Shown: in pieces, positions 43,563 through 52,350 of the stretch
How the letters are laid out: every line of letters starts with the position of its first letter
How positions within the stretch are numbered: the first letter of the stretch is position 1
NCBI GenBank assembly: GCA_030429625.1
Contig: JAUIFA010000001.1
Location: forward strand, 285,306-349,305
DNA from: Alphaproteobacteria bacterium
Lineage (GTDB): Bacteria; Pseudomonadota; Alphaproteobacteria; Rickettsiales; UBA8987
Length of the DNA stretch: 64,000 nt
Direction: 5' to 3'
The notes under the pieces: model-generated
The model's database searches: none
Seen by the model: the letters and a program-made list of their open reading frames with translations, nothing else
What the model was told of the DNA's origin: nothing
Translations under genes and position numbers: made by a program

Positions 43563-44135
43563 TTATTTTTGGATTCCTTTCCAGCGATTTATTCGGTTTG
43601 ACTCTATGTCAAACAAGTCCAGAACACGCCCAACAGAATGAGTGACCTGATCGTCTATGGTGGCAGGTTGATTATAAAATGCCGGCACGGGCGGGGCGAT
43701 GATCGCACCCATCTCGCTCAAAGTCGTCATATGGCGTAAATGTACGGTATGCAGAGGGGTTTCACGCACCATTAAAACCAATTTTCTGCGCTCTTTTAAC
43801 ATCACATCTGCCGCACGGGAGATAAGATTGCTGCTGATTCCTGTGGCAATCTCTGACATTGTTTTGACCGAGCATGGTGCAATAACCATGCCCATTGTTT
43901 TAAAAGATCCGCTGGAAATACAGGCAGATATATCGCCAACTTTATGTACAACATCAGCAAGATGTTCCACCTGTTTGACGGTCATATTTGTTTCATGAGG
44001 AATGGTGATGGCAGCGGCCTTGCTAACAATAAGATGGGTTTTGATGTCACTTTCCTGCAAGATTTCAAGCATACGTACCCCAAAGACAGCACCGCTTGCG
44101 CCGGTAATGGCAATGATGAGTTCGTCACTACTCAT
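43563..44135 (-). CDS. ubiX: Flavin prenyltransferase
   Basis: 190 residues. 'IAITGASGAVFGVRMLE', 'GSFKTMGMVIAPCSVKTM', 'RAADVMLKERRKLVLMVRET' and 'PPVPAFYNQP' match UbiX/Pad, which makes the prenylated FMN used by UbiD in ubiquinone synthesis. Overlaps ribA by 8 bases, linking flavin supply with flavin modification. Confidence 0.96.
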   Translation of the reverse strand: MSSDELIIAITGASGAVFGVRMLEILQESDIKTHLIVSKAAAITIPHETNMTVKQVEHLADVVHKVGDISACISSGSFKTMGMVIAPCSVKTMSEIATGISSNLISRAADVMLKERRKLVLMVRETPLHTVHLRHMTTLSEMGAIIAPPVPAFYNQPATIDDQVTHSVGRVLDLFDIESNRINRWKGIQK

Positions 44136-45204
44136 TTTTTAGATGCCCCAGCTTAGAAAATTTGGTTCCCAGATAAGTATCGTTATGTTCATGCGGAGTA
44201 ATAATTAGCGGTACGCGCTTGAGTACATTGATGCCCTGTTCTTTTAAGCCTTTGACCTTACGTGGATTATTGGTCATCAGTTTTACCGAATCATAGCCAA
44301 GCTGTTTTATCATGGTCGCAGCGGCCAGATAAGGCCTTTCGTCTTTACCAAAACCAAGAAACTCATTGGCCTCGACAGTATCCATGCCATCACTTTGCAA
44401 TTGATACGCCCGAATTTTATTAAGTAGACCAATACCCCTTCCTTCTTGCATCATGTATAAAATAATACCGCCACCATGATCGTACATGTAACGCATGGAT
44501 TCTTGTAATTGATCTCCGCAGTCGCACTTCAAACTTCCTAAAAGATCGCCGGTGAAGCAAGAGGAATGGACTCTTAAAAGTGGTGTTTTTCCTTCAGGGT
44601 GGCCCACGGTGATGGCATAGTGGGTTTTGCTGCCTGGCATGGCACGGAAAATAGTGATGGACGCTTCAGGTGCATTGAGCAAGGTCAAAGGCGCTTTGGC
44701 AATAGGGGTTAAGATGCGATCAATGGTTTTAGAATAGTTTTCAATGTCGCTAAAACTCAGGCTGTAAATATTATTTTCCTTGCCTGCTATGTCTGTAGTG
44801 ATGGGCGAGACCAAAAGGGCAGGGATTATTTCCGCCAGCTTTGCTAGCTGTAACGCGGTTGTTGAACATTTTCCCGCATACACATAAGGAAATACATGCG
44901 ATTCATCAAAACTTTCTAAAGCAGAAAGATTACGGATTGAGGGAATGTCTAAACTATCGAGTGATATTTTTATCTCACGTTTGATTTCTTCATGCGGATA
45001 TAATATCTGGCCACGCTGCTTTGTCAGAGAAACAAATCGTGGAGCGGTGGTTAATGTGGTAAAACGGTCTAATCGTTCCTTATCCAGCCCTTCTACAGCT
45101 TGAACAATCAGCCCTTCACCGCGCTCGAAAATCATTATAGGTCTGCCGTGTTGTAGCTCTACAATTGCATGTTCAACATTTATTGTAGTGTTTGGATGAT
45201 CCAT
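44128..45204 (-). CDS. ribA: GTP cyclohydrolase II with degenerate N-terminal RibB-like domain
   Basis: 358 residues. The C-terminal half is complete: zinc ligands in 'HSSCFTGDLLGSLKCDCG', 'MQEGRGIGLLNKIRAYQLQ', and 'MTNNPRKVKGL'. The N-terminal ~150 residues have a RibB-like outline but lack the DxExRENEGD catalytic motif. This is the mirror image of the ribB at 24506-25600. First committed step of riboflavin synthesis. Confidence 0.94.
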   Translation of the reverse strand: MDHPNTTINVEHAIVELQHGRPIMIFERGEGLIVQAVEGLDKERLDRFTTLTTAPRFVSLTKQRGQILYPHEEIKREIKISLDSLDIPSIRNLSALESFDESHVFPYVYAGKCSTTALQLAKLAEIIPALLVSPITTDIAGKENNIYSLSFSDIENYSKTIDRILTPIAKAPLTLLNAPEASITIFRAMPGSKTHYAITVGHPEGKTPLLRVHSSCFTGDLLGSLKCDCGDQLQESMRYMYDHGGGIILYMMQEGRGIGLLNKIRAYQLQSDGMDTVEANEFLGFGKDERPYLAAATMIKQLGYDSVKLMTNNPRKVKGLKEQGINVLKRVPLIITPHEHNDTYLGTKFSKLGHLKNE

Positions 45205-45371
45205 AATATTTCAGGTCTACTCATCAAGGTTCTTATCACGTGAGACCATCCTATAGTTAATAATATCAAATAATGCACGAAAAAATTATATATTTAGAAA
45301 AGATATTGACTTTTCTTACGCAAAAAAGATGATATGGTAACGCTAAAATTTAAGTTTATACGGGGAAAAAA

Positions 45372-45977
45372 ATGCGTAGAGCAATACTAGCAATTGTTTT
45401 TTCTATTTTAATTGCCTCACCAGCTTTTGCTGATGGTCTTGATAGTCAACATAAAGCGTGGAATGTTTTTTCTATTACGCAACAAGGTGAGCAGATTTGT
45501 TACATCACCAGTTCACCAATTAAAGAGGCCGGAAATTGGAACAACAGAAGTGATCCTTATGTGTTGGTGACTTACAGAAATACTGGTGTTTCAGAGATCA
45601 GTGTTTCTTCTGGTTATCCTTATAAAGAGGGCAGTAAGGTTGATGTTTCCGTTGATAAAGCAACAAACTATAGATTTTTTACCTCCAATGATACGCCTAA
45701 TATTGCATGGGCAAGGGACGTTGCCGAGGATAAAAGAGTTGTTAAGAACATGATTCGTGGTTCTCGATTGACGGTTAAGGGTGTGTCTCCGAAAGACACA
45801 TGGTCAACCGATACGTACTCTCTGTATGGATTTACTAAAGCATATAAGCGTATGCAGGAGCTGTGTGACAGTTTACGTGCGGCTGCGGCCATTCCAGTGA
45901 TTGCTCCTGTGCAAGCTACCTCCTCTCCTGCAGAAGAAAAGAAAGAAGCAGATTCTAACAAACCTGCAGCTCAATAA
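45372..45977 (+). CDS. Invasion-associated locus B (IalB) family protein
   Basis: 201 residues. Signal peptide (ends SPAFA). 'HKAWNVFSITQQGEQICYI', 'RSDPYVLVTYR' and 'TYSLYGFTKAYKRMQELC' match the IalB family of periplasmic or outer-membrane-associated proteins widespread in alphaproteobacteria, most not virulence factors. A TTGACT element lies about 60 bases upstream. It ends 6 bases before tsaB, likely co-transcribed. Confidence 0.9.
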   Translation: MRRAILAIVFSILIASPAFADGLDSQHKAWNVFSITQQGEQICYITSSPIKEAGNWNNRSDPYVLVTYRNTGVSEISVSSGYPYKEGSKVDVSVDKATNYRFFTSNDTPNIAWARDVAEDKRVVKNMIRGSRLTVKGVSPKDTWSTDTYSLYGFTKAYKRMQELCDSLRAAAAIPVIAPVQATSSPAEEKKEADSNKPAAQ

Positions 45978-45983
45978 AAATCC

Positions 45984-46634
45984 ATGAAAATATTAGCGGT
46001 AGACTCGGCAATTGGCACGTGTTCGGTGGCGGTTTTTGATGGCGATGTGTCTCTGTCCTTAAAAGAAGAAATGCGTGTTTCAAAACAGGCTGAATCGTTG
46101 GTTATGCTTGTGGAAGCTGCCTTAGATGAGGCTAAGTTAGGGTATGGTGATATTGATCTGCTCGTTTCTACGGTTGGGCCAGGAAGTTTTACAGGCCTGC
46201 GTATTGGGATGACAGTTATCAAAGGTATTGCGTTGGTGACACAACTCCCCACCATAGGAATATCTAGCCTACAAACAATTGCCCTTGCCGGTCAAAATAC
46301 TAATGGTGGTGAGATAGTGTCCATATTAAACGCCATGCGTTCCCAGCTATACATACAGCGTTTTGATTCTTCAGCTTGCCCGTTGAGTGATGCGGAATTG
46401 ATAAACATGGCTGATATAGAATCTTATGTTAAGGATGGCGATATTATTGTTGGCAATGCTGAAGAAATTATTACAGACAAGCTGTCGTCAGAAGTCCGCT
46501 ATGTTTACACCATGCCCAACGCTAAAGAGGCAGCCATGTGGGCTGCATCACTTTATTCGGAGATTCCTGAATCACAGGATTTAGTTCCATTATACATCCG
46601 TCAACCTGATGCAAAGCTGCCAAAACAAGGCTAA
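45984..46634 (+). CDS. tsaB: tRNA threonylcarbamoyladenosine biosynthesis protein TsaB
   Basis: 216 residues. ASKHA-fold start 'ILAVDSAIGTCSVAVFDGD', 'GPGSFTGLRIGMTVIKGIAL' and C-terminal 'PLYIRQPDAKL'. Partner of TsaD in t6A synthesis. Followed by rimI after 3 bases, the usual order. Confidence 0.95.
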   Translation: MKILAVDSAIGTCSVAVFDGDVSLSLKEEMRVSKQAESLVMLVEAALDEAKLGYGDIDLLVSTVGPGSFTGLRIGMTVIKGIALVTQLPTIGISSLQTIALAGQNTNGGEIVSILNAMRSQLYIQRFDSSACPLSDAELINMADIESYVKDGDIIVGNAEEIITDKLSSEVRYVYTMPNAKEAAMWAASLYSEIPESQDLVPLYIRQPDAKLPKQG

Positions 46635-46637
46635 ATT

Positions 46638-47096
46638 ATGCCCACAATACGTCCAATAGAGAATCAGGATATCCTTGCCATATCACAATTGCACCATATG
46701 TGTTTTGAGCGTGGATGGTCACAGAAAGACATAAAGAATCTGCTTGAGAAGGAGGGCATATTTCTTTTGGCAGAAGAGAAGGGGCGCATAGTTTCTTGCA
46801 TAGTTGTATCTTCTGTTCTTGATGAGTCTGAGATCGTTACGCTTATGACGCATCCGGAATACAGAAATCAACATATAGGAGAAAAAATCCTACAAGAGTC
46901 TATTACAAGTTTACAGAAAAAAGGAACAATAAAAATATTTCTTGAGGTGAATGAAAATAATCGGGCGGCCATAGGTCTGTATAAAAAACTAGGATTTACA
47001 ATATGTTCCAGAAGGAAAAACTATTATAATAATGCCAGTGGAGCAGAAGACGCACTTGTTATGGAGTTGTTATTGAAAAAAGGAAATAACTCATAG
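46638..47096 (+). CDS. rimI: Ribosomal protein alanine N-acetyltransferase-like GNAT
   Basis: 152 residues, GNAT fold. Acetyl-CoA loop 'HPEYRNQHIGEKILQESI', 'FLEVNENNRAAIGLYKKLGF' and 'YYNNASGAEDALVMEL' match RimI. Placement after tsaB supports the symbol; the exact acceptor protein is not proven. Confidence 0.9.
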   Translation: MPTIRPIENQDILAISQLHHMCFERGWSQKDIKNLLEKEGIFLLAEEKGRIVSCIVVSSVLDESEIVTLMTHPEYRNQHIGEKILQESITSLQKKGTIKIFLEVNENNRAAIGLYKKLGFTICSRRKNYYNNASGAEDALVMELLLKKGNNS

Positions 47097-47097
47097 A

Positions 47098-47126
47098 TTG
47101 TAACATGTCGTTGTGTATGCTATAGT
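47098..47126 (+). promoter_or_regulatory. Promoter of prepilin gene C
   Basis: TTGTAA (47098-47103), a 17-base spacer ending in TGC, and TATAGT (47121-47126), 27 bases ahead of the prepilin ATG. Confidence 0.55.
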
Positions 47127-47152
47127 GACGTATATTTTTTTTATAGGGTGTT

Positions 47153-47851
47153 ATGAATAAAAAATCTGGATTCACGCTTATTGAACTTTCTATTGTTCTG
47201 GTGATTATTAGCCTGATTGCTGCTGGGGTTGTCTCAGGTAGAGAGATGATTCATACATCTCGATTATCGGCATTGGCAAGTGATTATCTAAAATACCAAA
47301 CAGCATTTAATATGTTTGAGTTAAAATACGACCAAGTGCCAGGCGATTTTAATGAGGCAACTTCTTATTGGCCTGGTGTTTCACGTAATGGTAATAATGA
47401 TGGTACGTATAGTAATTCACTGGAGAGAACGAGCTTTTTTGATCATTTGGCTCATGCCGGTTTGACAGAAGGAATTTATGATCATACAGAATCAAGTATA
47501 ATAATTGGTACAAGCCGTCCTGCGTCCCCATTTGATGGTATAGCAATTGATATGGAATATTTATCTGCTATATATTATTTTACTGGTGATGCAGCAGCAG
47601 CGGACTACCCTGCCGATATTATTTTAACACTACGTTATAATAATAGTGGTAGTCGAGACACGTTGACTCCTGAAGATACTAAATTCATTGATAAGAAATT
47701 AGATAACGGTTTGCCCGGCAGCGGTAAATTAATTGGTTATAGTTCATCAGACACATGTGCTAATAACCATAGTTTGGCGACGTTGGCAACAGATACGTAT
47801 GATGTTTCTGTGACAACCAAAGTATGCTCTCCATGGTTTATACTAGGCTAA
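47153..47851 (+). CDS. Type II/IV prepilin-like protein C
   Basis: 232 residues. Signal 'SGFTLIELSIVLVIISLI' with Gly6/Phe7/Glu11, then 'SGREMIHTSRLSAL', 'KYDQVPGDFNEATSYWP', an NGNNDG loop, 'KFIDKKLDNGLPGSGK' and the C-terminal 'C...H' plus 'YDV....KVC' segment shared with protein B. Has its own promoter. The coding sequence is more AT-rich than the pair at 21402-22886. Confidence 0.93.
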   Translation: MNKKSGFTLIELSIVLVIISLIAAGVVSGREMIHTSRLSALASDYLKYQTAFNMFELKYDQVPGDFNEATSYWPGVSRNGNNDGTYSNSLERTSFFDHLAHAGLTEGIYDHTESSIIIGTSRPASPFDGIAIDMEYLSAIYYFTGDAAAADYPADIILTLRYNNSGSRDTLTPEDTKFIDKKLDNGLPGSGKLIGYSSSDTCANNHSLATLATDTYDVSVTTKVCSPWFILG

Positions 47852-47854
47852 CAA

Positions 47855-48274
47855 TTACAGTTTAAAAACAGCGATACGGTTTTTGTCACCTGCGGTTTTG
47901 TTCCCCATGGCGCGTACGATGACACGTTCTTTACTGATGCCGCGGTTTATTAATTTATTGCGTAAATTGAGTGCTCGCTTCAAAGAGATTTGCCGTGCTT
48001 TGCTGGACAAATCATCTTCTGCATCGGCATAAGACACAATTTGAACTCGGTTAGTGGCACTTTCATCAAGAAACGAAACGATATTTTGAAGGGATGTTTC
48101 ATTAAACTCCTGCTCTTGGGCGTTGTCAGTAAACGTAAACTCCACGAGGGCTTTCTGAGCTTTTAACCACGGAAGGTCTTCAATAACATTATCTTTTGTA
48201 ACTTTATCTTGTGCATACACATTTCCTGTGATGCACAAAATTATTAGAATTATAACTGCTATATATTTAGACAT
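47855..48274 (-). CDS. Small exported OmpA-like protein
   Basis: 139 residues. Signal peptide (ends GNVYA) followed by a compact OmpA/MotB-like peptidoglycan-binding domain: 'VEFTFTDNAQEQEF', 'VQIVSYADAEDD', 'ISLKRALNLRNKLINRGI', 'RVIVRAMGNKTAGDKNRIAV'. It lacks a barrel or lipid anchor. Overlaps the inositol-phosphatase gene by 8 bases. Confidence 0.85.
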   Translation of the reverse strand: MSKYIAVIILIILCITGNVYAQDKVTKDNVIEDLPWLKAQKALVEFTFTDNAQEQEFNETSLQNIVSFLDESATNRVQIVSYADAEDDLSSKARQISLKRALNLRNKLINRGISKERVIVRAMGNKTAGDKNRIAVFKL

Positions 48275-49073
48275 TCTCTTTCACCAGTTTGCTTAATTTT
48301 TCATGTATAAACTCATTGCCTGCCAGTATTGTGCCTGATTCAAGCATGTTGGAGGAGTCCCCCGACATGCAGGTAACAATACCCCTTGCTTCACGAATAA
48401 GCAAGATGGCCGCCGCCATATCCCACTGTTTTAAACTGTCATGCCAGAAACCGTCAAGTTTTCCTGCCGCCACATACGCCAAATCAAGCGCTGCCGAACC
48501 ATTAACACGTATGTTGGCAGTAGTCGCAGAGATGGATTTTGCCAAGGATTGATTGTCACAGATGGATTGGCGACCGTGCCATGGATAGGCGGCAAAGAGA
48601 GAATCAACAATATTCTGACGTCCAGAAACATTGAGCTTACGTTCGTTGCAAAAAGCACCCACATTTTTTTCTGCCCAATAGATTTCATTGAAAATCGGTG
48701 CAAAAATCACCGAGGCGACAATGTCTTTTTTGCCGTTTGGCTTGGTTTCTTCCAAAGCAACGGAGATACAAAAATAAGGGATGCCATGCATAAAATTTGT
48801 AGTGCCGTCAAGAGGATCAACCACCCATCTGAATTTTTCATCCAGCCCTTTGGTTTCGCCGCCTTCTTCAACAAGAAAGCCATATTGGGGGCGAAATTTT
48901 TGCAGTTCCTCAATGATAATTTTTTCTGCCTTGATGTCAGAAGAGGTTACAAAATCACCCGGGGCTTTTTGAGATACTTGTAGATTTTCTAATTCGCCAA
49001 AGTCCCTTATCAGGCCTTTTCCTGCTTTCACTACGGCGTTTTCCATCGCCTTAATCGTTGGTGATTTTAGCAT
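48267..49073 (-). CDS. suhB: Inositol monophosphatase family protein
   Basis: 268 residues. Metal motifs 'VEEGGE', 'DPLDGTTNFMHGIPYFC' and 'QWDMAAAILLIREARG' are complete. Typical of SuhB-type phosphatases, placed next to efp as in many alphaproteobacteria. Exact substrate not determined by sequence. Confidence 0.92.
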   Translation of the reverse strand: MLKSPTIKAMENAVVKAGKGLIRDFGELENLQVSQKAPGDFVTSSDIKAEKIIIEELQKFRPQYGFLVEEGGETKGLDEKFRWVVDPLDGTTNFMHGIPYFCISVALEETKPNGKKDIVASVIFAPIFNEIYWAEKNVGAFCNERKLNVSGRQNIVDSLFAAYPWHGRQSICDNQSLAKSISATTANIRVNGSAALDLAYVAAGKLDGFWHDSLKQWDMAAAILLIREARGIVTCMSGDSSNMLESGTILAGNEFIHEKLSKLVKENV

Positions 49074-49083
49074 ATATTTTCGA

Positions 49084-49653
49084 CTATTCCTTTGCTCGTT
49101 CTACGTATTCACCATCAGCCGTACGTACCACGATCTTATCTCCCGTAGCAACAAAAGGAGGAACCATAACACGTACCCCATTTTCCAATGTGGCAGGTTT
49201 GTTAGAGCTGGCAGCGGTTTGCCCCTTGACCACGGCTTCGGTTTCTGTAATTTCAAGTACTACGTGAGGCGGCAGGGTAGCGCCAATAGGGCGGCCTTCA
49301 TGCGATTCTACGACCACAACCAAACCGTCTTGCAGAAAGGCAGATTGAGAACCCAGAAGATCCTTATCAAACTCTTCCTGTTCGTATGTCTGTGAGTCCA
49401 TCAAAGTCATTTTATTTCCATCTTCAAAAAGGAAGGTATAGTCCTTTTGCTCCAAACGCACCTGTTCAATTTTCTCTGTCGCACGAAACCGTTCATTAAG
49501 CTTGGTATTGGATTCTAGCGCTTGCAGCTCCATTTGGTTGAACGCCCCACCTTTGCCCGGTTTGGTATGTTCAATTTTGACCACACGCCACAACTTGCCC
49601 TGATGCTCAATGACGTTGTTAGGGCGAATAACATTTGCTACAACTTTTACCAT
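49084..49653 (-). CDS. efp: Translation elongation factor P
   Basis: 189 residues, three beta-barrel domains. The modifiable loop is 'KPGKGGAF' with a lysine at the tip, so the EpmA-type modification is possible, but no epm genes are in the window. Relieves stalls at proline runs. Confidence 0.96.
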   Translation of the reverse strand: MVKVVANVIRPNNVIEHQGKLWRVVKIEHTKPGKGGAFNQMELQALESNTKLNERFRATEKIEQVRLEQKDYTFLFEDGNKMTLMDSQTYEQEEFDKDLLGSQSAFLQDGLVVVVESHEGRPIGATLPPHVVLEITETEAVVKGQTAASSNKPATLENGVRVMVPPFVATGDKIVVRTADGEYVERAKE

Positions 49654-49751
49654 GTAAGTACCTTTATTTTTCTTACCGAAGAAGACAGGCGCAATCTAGC
49701 AACAGATAAGAGATTTTGCAATGGAAAAGACCGAGAGATAAAATTTATATT

Positions 49752-49997
49752 TTAAACGGCCTTACGGTTGTAGATAGAGTTTGCAGGGATCATAATTTGG
49801 TCGAATTCTTCGCCCATTGTCACCACCAATTCGTCGGGGTTCAAACCAAATTCAGAACATTTCTGGCGGGAAAGGTGAATGCCTTCAATCACAATATTGT
49901 TATACTGGTCGGCATAAATATGATCCACGCCACCAATGGTTTTATAATTGCTATTCAGATCGTGTAAAAGGCTTGAGATTTTCCTCTTCTTTCCCAT
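49752..49997 (-). CDS. Small protein, unknown
   Basis: 81 residues, soluble. 'HIYADQYNNIVIEGIHLSRQ' and an acidic stretch 'VVTMGEEFDQIMIP' suggest a small alpha/beta domain. GGAATC-type weak ribosome-binding region. No family recognised. Confidence 0.65.
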   Translation of the reverse strand: MGKKRKISSLLHDLNSNYKTIGGVDHIYADQYNNIVIEGIHLSRQKCSEFGLNPDELVVTMGEEFDQIMIPANSIYNRKAV

Positions 49998-50094
49998 GTA
50001 GATTCCTTGGAAATAATTTTATGTTTCATTGTAACGTACTATACAGACTAAAAGTTAAATAAACGTTAACTGGGGACAATAAATCTGTTATGTG

Positions 50095-50760
50095 TCAAAA
50101 TAATTTTTGTGCCACTGTCAGCCCTTCAGCCGTGGGAATCATGATGCTGTTGTATAATGTGGGATCGGCCAGTCTACGATTAAATTTACGCATGGCGTCC
50201 TGCGCTTGTTTGCTCACATTTTCAACCTTGTCTAAGTCTTGATAGACCGCCCCAAAAAGAAAAGTGTTATCGCCAACAATTATTCCACCTTTTTTGATAT
50301 TTTTTTCTGCCCACAGAAGGTAATCATAATACCCTACCTTATCCGCATCGATAAAAATCATATCAAAAGGCGCATTGCCCTCAAGTTCTGGCAACATTTT
50401 ATCCGCATCACCATGTAGCAGAGTTATCTTATTATTCACACCCGCCTTATCAAAATTTTCCTGAGCAATTGTTGCGACTTCTGGGGAATGTTCAACAGTG
50501 TAGACATGACCTCCTTCGGGGATGGCGCGCGCCATCCAGAGTGTTGAATATCCGGCCAGTGTGCCAAGTTCAACCACTGTTTTTACGTTGGCCAGTTTAA
50601 TAATAAACTCCAGCATTTTCCCTTCGTCTGGGCCAATCTGTATGGTGCGAAGGTCATTCTCTTCAATGGTACGGATTACATGTTTTAGCGTCGCATCTTC
50701 TGGTGCAAACAGGTCTCGAATGTAGTCAATTGATTGAGAGGATGTTGTGCGTTCGTGCAT
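50095..50760 (-). CDS. O-methyltransferase (CCoAOMT-like)
   Basis: 221 residues from the ATG at 50760 (a TTG twelve bases earlier is possible). SAM site 'VVELGTLAGYSTLWMARAIP', 'DMIFIDADKVGYYDYLLWAE', and 'IIVGDNTFLFG' match family 3 O-methyltransferases with a divalent metal site. Substrate unknown. Confidence 0.92.
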   Translation of the reverse strand: MHERTTSSQSIDYIRDLFAPEDATLKHVIRTIEENDLRTIQIGPDEGKMLEFIIKLANVKTVVELGTLAGYSTLWMARAIPEGGHVYTVEHSPEVATIAQENFDKAGVNNKITLLHGDADKMLPELEGNAPFDMIFIDADKVGYYDYLLWAEKNIKKGGIIVGDNTFLFGAVYQDLDKVENVSKQAQDAMRKFNRRLADPTLYNSIMIPTAEGLTVAQKLF

Positions 50761-50830
50761 AAAAAAATACAATCTTGAGGGTTATTATGTTACAATCCAT
50801 TAGTTTGATACAATAAGATACAGGCAACAC

Positions 50831-51262
50831 ATGCTTATTATTGCGGTGGCTTTATTAGCGTTCATAGTACTAGCTATACCAAAACTACGTTGTGGTTGGT
50901 ATATAATACATGGCCTGATATTGCTAGTGGTTTCTTACTATTTTGCCAATAAATATGGTTACATGCAAGTGAGCTTTAAAGCATTCTTCTATCTGCTAAT
51001 CATTCATTTTATTTCTATTAATTTTGTAACTTTTCTAGCATATGCTTACGATAAGGCAGCATCCATTGAAGGCAAATGGCGCGTTCCAGAAAAAATACTG
51101 CATGCGCTGGCTTTAATCGGAGGCACACCGCTGGCCATTCTTTCACGTAAAATAATGCGCCATAAAACCAAAAAAGACAGTTTCGTCCGTGACATGTGGA
51201 AGGTAATATTCTTACAGATTATATTGCTGGTTGTTGTCGCGTATATGGCAATATTACTTTAA
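50831..51262 (+). CDS. DUF1294 membrane protein
   Basis: 143 residues, four membrane segments. 'AYAYDKAASIEGKWRVPEKI' and 'LHALALIGGTPLA' followed by 'RKIMRHKTKKDSF' are the DUF1294 signature. Function unknown. Its stop overlaps the end of the convergent prepilin gene by 4 bases. Confidence 0.88.
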   Translation: MLIIAVALLAFIVLAIPKLRCGWYIIHGLILLVVSYYFANKYGYMQVSFKAFFYLLIIHFISINFVTFLAYAYDKAASIEGKWRVPEKILHALALIGGTPLAILSRKIMRHKTKKDSFVRDMWKVIFLQIILLVVVAYMAILL

Positions 51263-51927
51263 TCGATGTAATATATTGTAAGACACTGCTTGCCTTCAAC
51301 TTTTAAGTCATAGCCGATGTCAATGGTACCATCGATACATCCGCCAGGTGTATCAGAACCATCCACCGAAATTACACCACCAGTATCGGCAATCCCATCA
51401 TCAAGCTTGTTGTCAATCAATACCGCATCTTCGGTACTGAAAACGGCCTTGTCTACCGACGTGCCATTGTCTGTAGAAAGATACACATAGTTACCACTGC
51501 TGTCATAACCAAAACGAAACCCATTGCCGGCAATTTTTGATTCAGGAATATTGACTCCAATTTGGTAGGAGCTTTCATCACCGTTAAATGTACCAGTGAT
51601 AATCCCTGCCAGAGAGAGGTGTTGCCATGCGCGGATGTCTTCATTAACGCCTTCATCATATTCAATGGTGCGGTCACCATCACCATTGTCGGTATTGTCA
51701 TTAGGCCAATAAGATGTGGCGTTGGTAAAGTCTCCTGGCAAGGCATCGTATTTGAGTTCAAAGGTACGTACCGACGTTTTGTAATTGCTGTAATCGGTAA
51801 CCACCATTGTGGCCTTGGCATTATCCAACACACCCATTAATATAGAGATTCCAGCGAAGAATGCTCCAATTATAACGATCACTACTGACATCTCTATTAA
51901 GGTAAAGCCATTTTCAGATTTTTTCAT
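51259..51927 (-). CDS. Type II/IV prepilin-like protein D
   Basis: 222 residues, the most divergent of the four. Signal 'NGFTLIEMSVVIVIIGAFF' (Gly7/Phe8/Glu12), 'KYDALPGDFTNATSYWP', a DNGDGD loop, 'VLIDNKLDDGIADTGG' and a C-terminal cysteine pair (GGCIDG...KQC). It lacks the 'SGREMIHT' segment of the others. Confidence 0.92.
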   Translation of the reverse strand: MKKSENGFTLIEMSVVIVIIGAFFAGISILMGVLDNAKATMVVTDYSNYKTSVRTFELKYDALPGDFTNATSYWPNDNTDNGDGDRTIEYDEGVNEDIRAWQHLSLAGIITGTFNGDESSYQIGVNIPESKIAGNGFRFGYDSSGNYVYLSTDNGTSVDKAVFSTEDAVLIDNKLDDGIADTGGVISVDGSDTPGGCIDGTIDIGYDLKVEGKQCLTIYYID

Positions 51928-52117
51928 ATCAACCCAACATTATATTCCTTAATTTTTATTCTAACATATTTTAATAAAAATGGATATATTTTGTTTTGCC
52001 GCTGATATTATTATAGAAAAAATTGTCAAGCAAACTTTGTATATTTTAATGCTTGATTGATATGAAATCATTCGCCATTTTACACATAATGTTACTGTTT
52101 TTGTAAGGGGTGAATAG

Positions 52118-52339
52118 ATGGATTTTATAACAGAGAGGCAATACGATACGGCATCGCATTTGTTAAATGAAGATGAGGGCGGATATCTTGGCCTGTCAGT
52201 GTCTGAAGCGTCTGCGCTACAGACAATTTTGTCTTCATATGTTGCTCAAAGAGCCTGTGAAGATCACGTGACTGAAACCCTGTACGAGGTAGAGAGAAAA
52301 TACCATAAAATGAGAAAACGCTCTAAAGAATTGGTGTAA
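52118..52339 (+). CDS. Small protein, unknown
   Basis: 73 residues, AAGGGG before the ATG. Predicted helical: 'LGLSVSEASALQTILSSYVA' then a charged C-terminal helix. A single cysteine. No family recognised. Convergent with the hybrid kinase; its leader shares 16 identical bases with that of prepilin A. Confidence 0.65.
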   Translation: MDFITERQYDTASHLLNEDEGGYLGLSVSEASALQTILSSYVAQRACEDHVTETLYEVERKYHKMRKRSKELV

Positions 52340-52350
52340 AAGCCTTTGCG

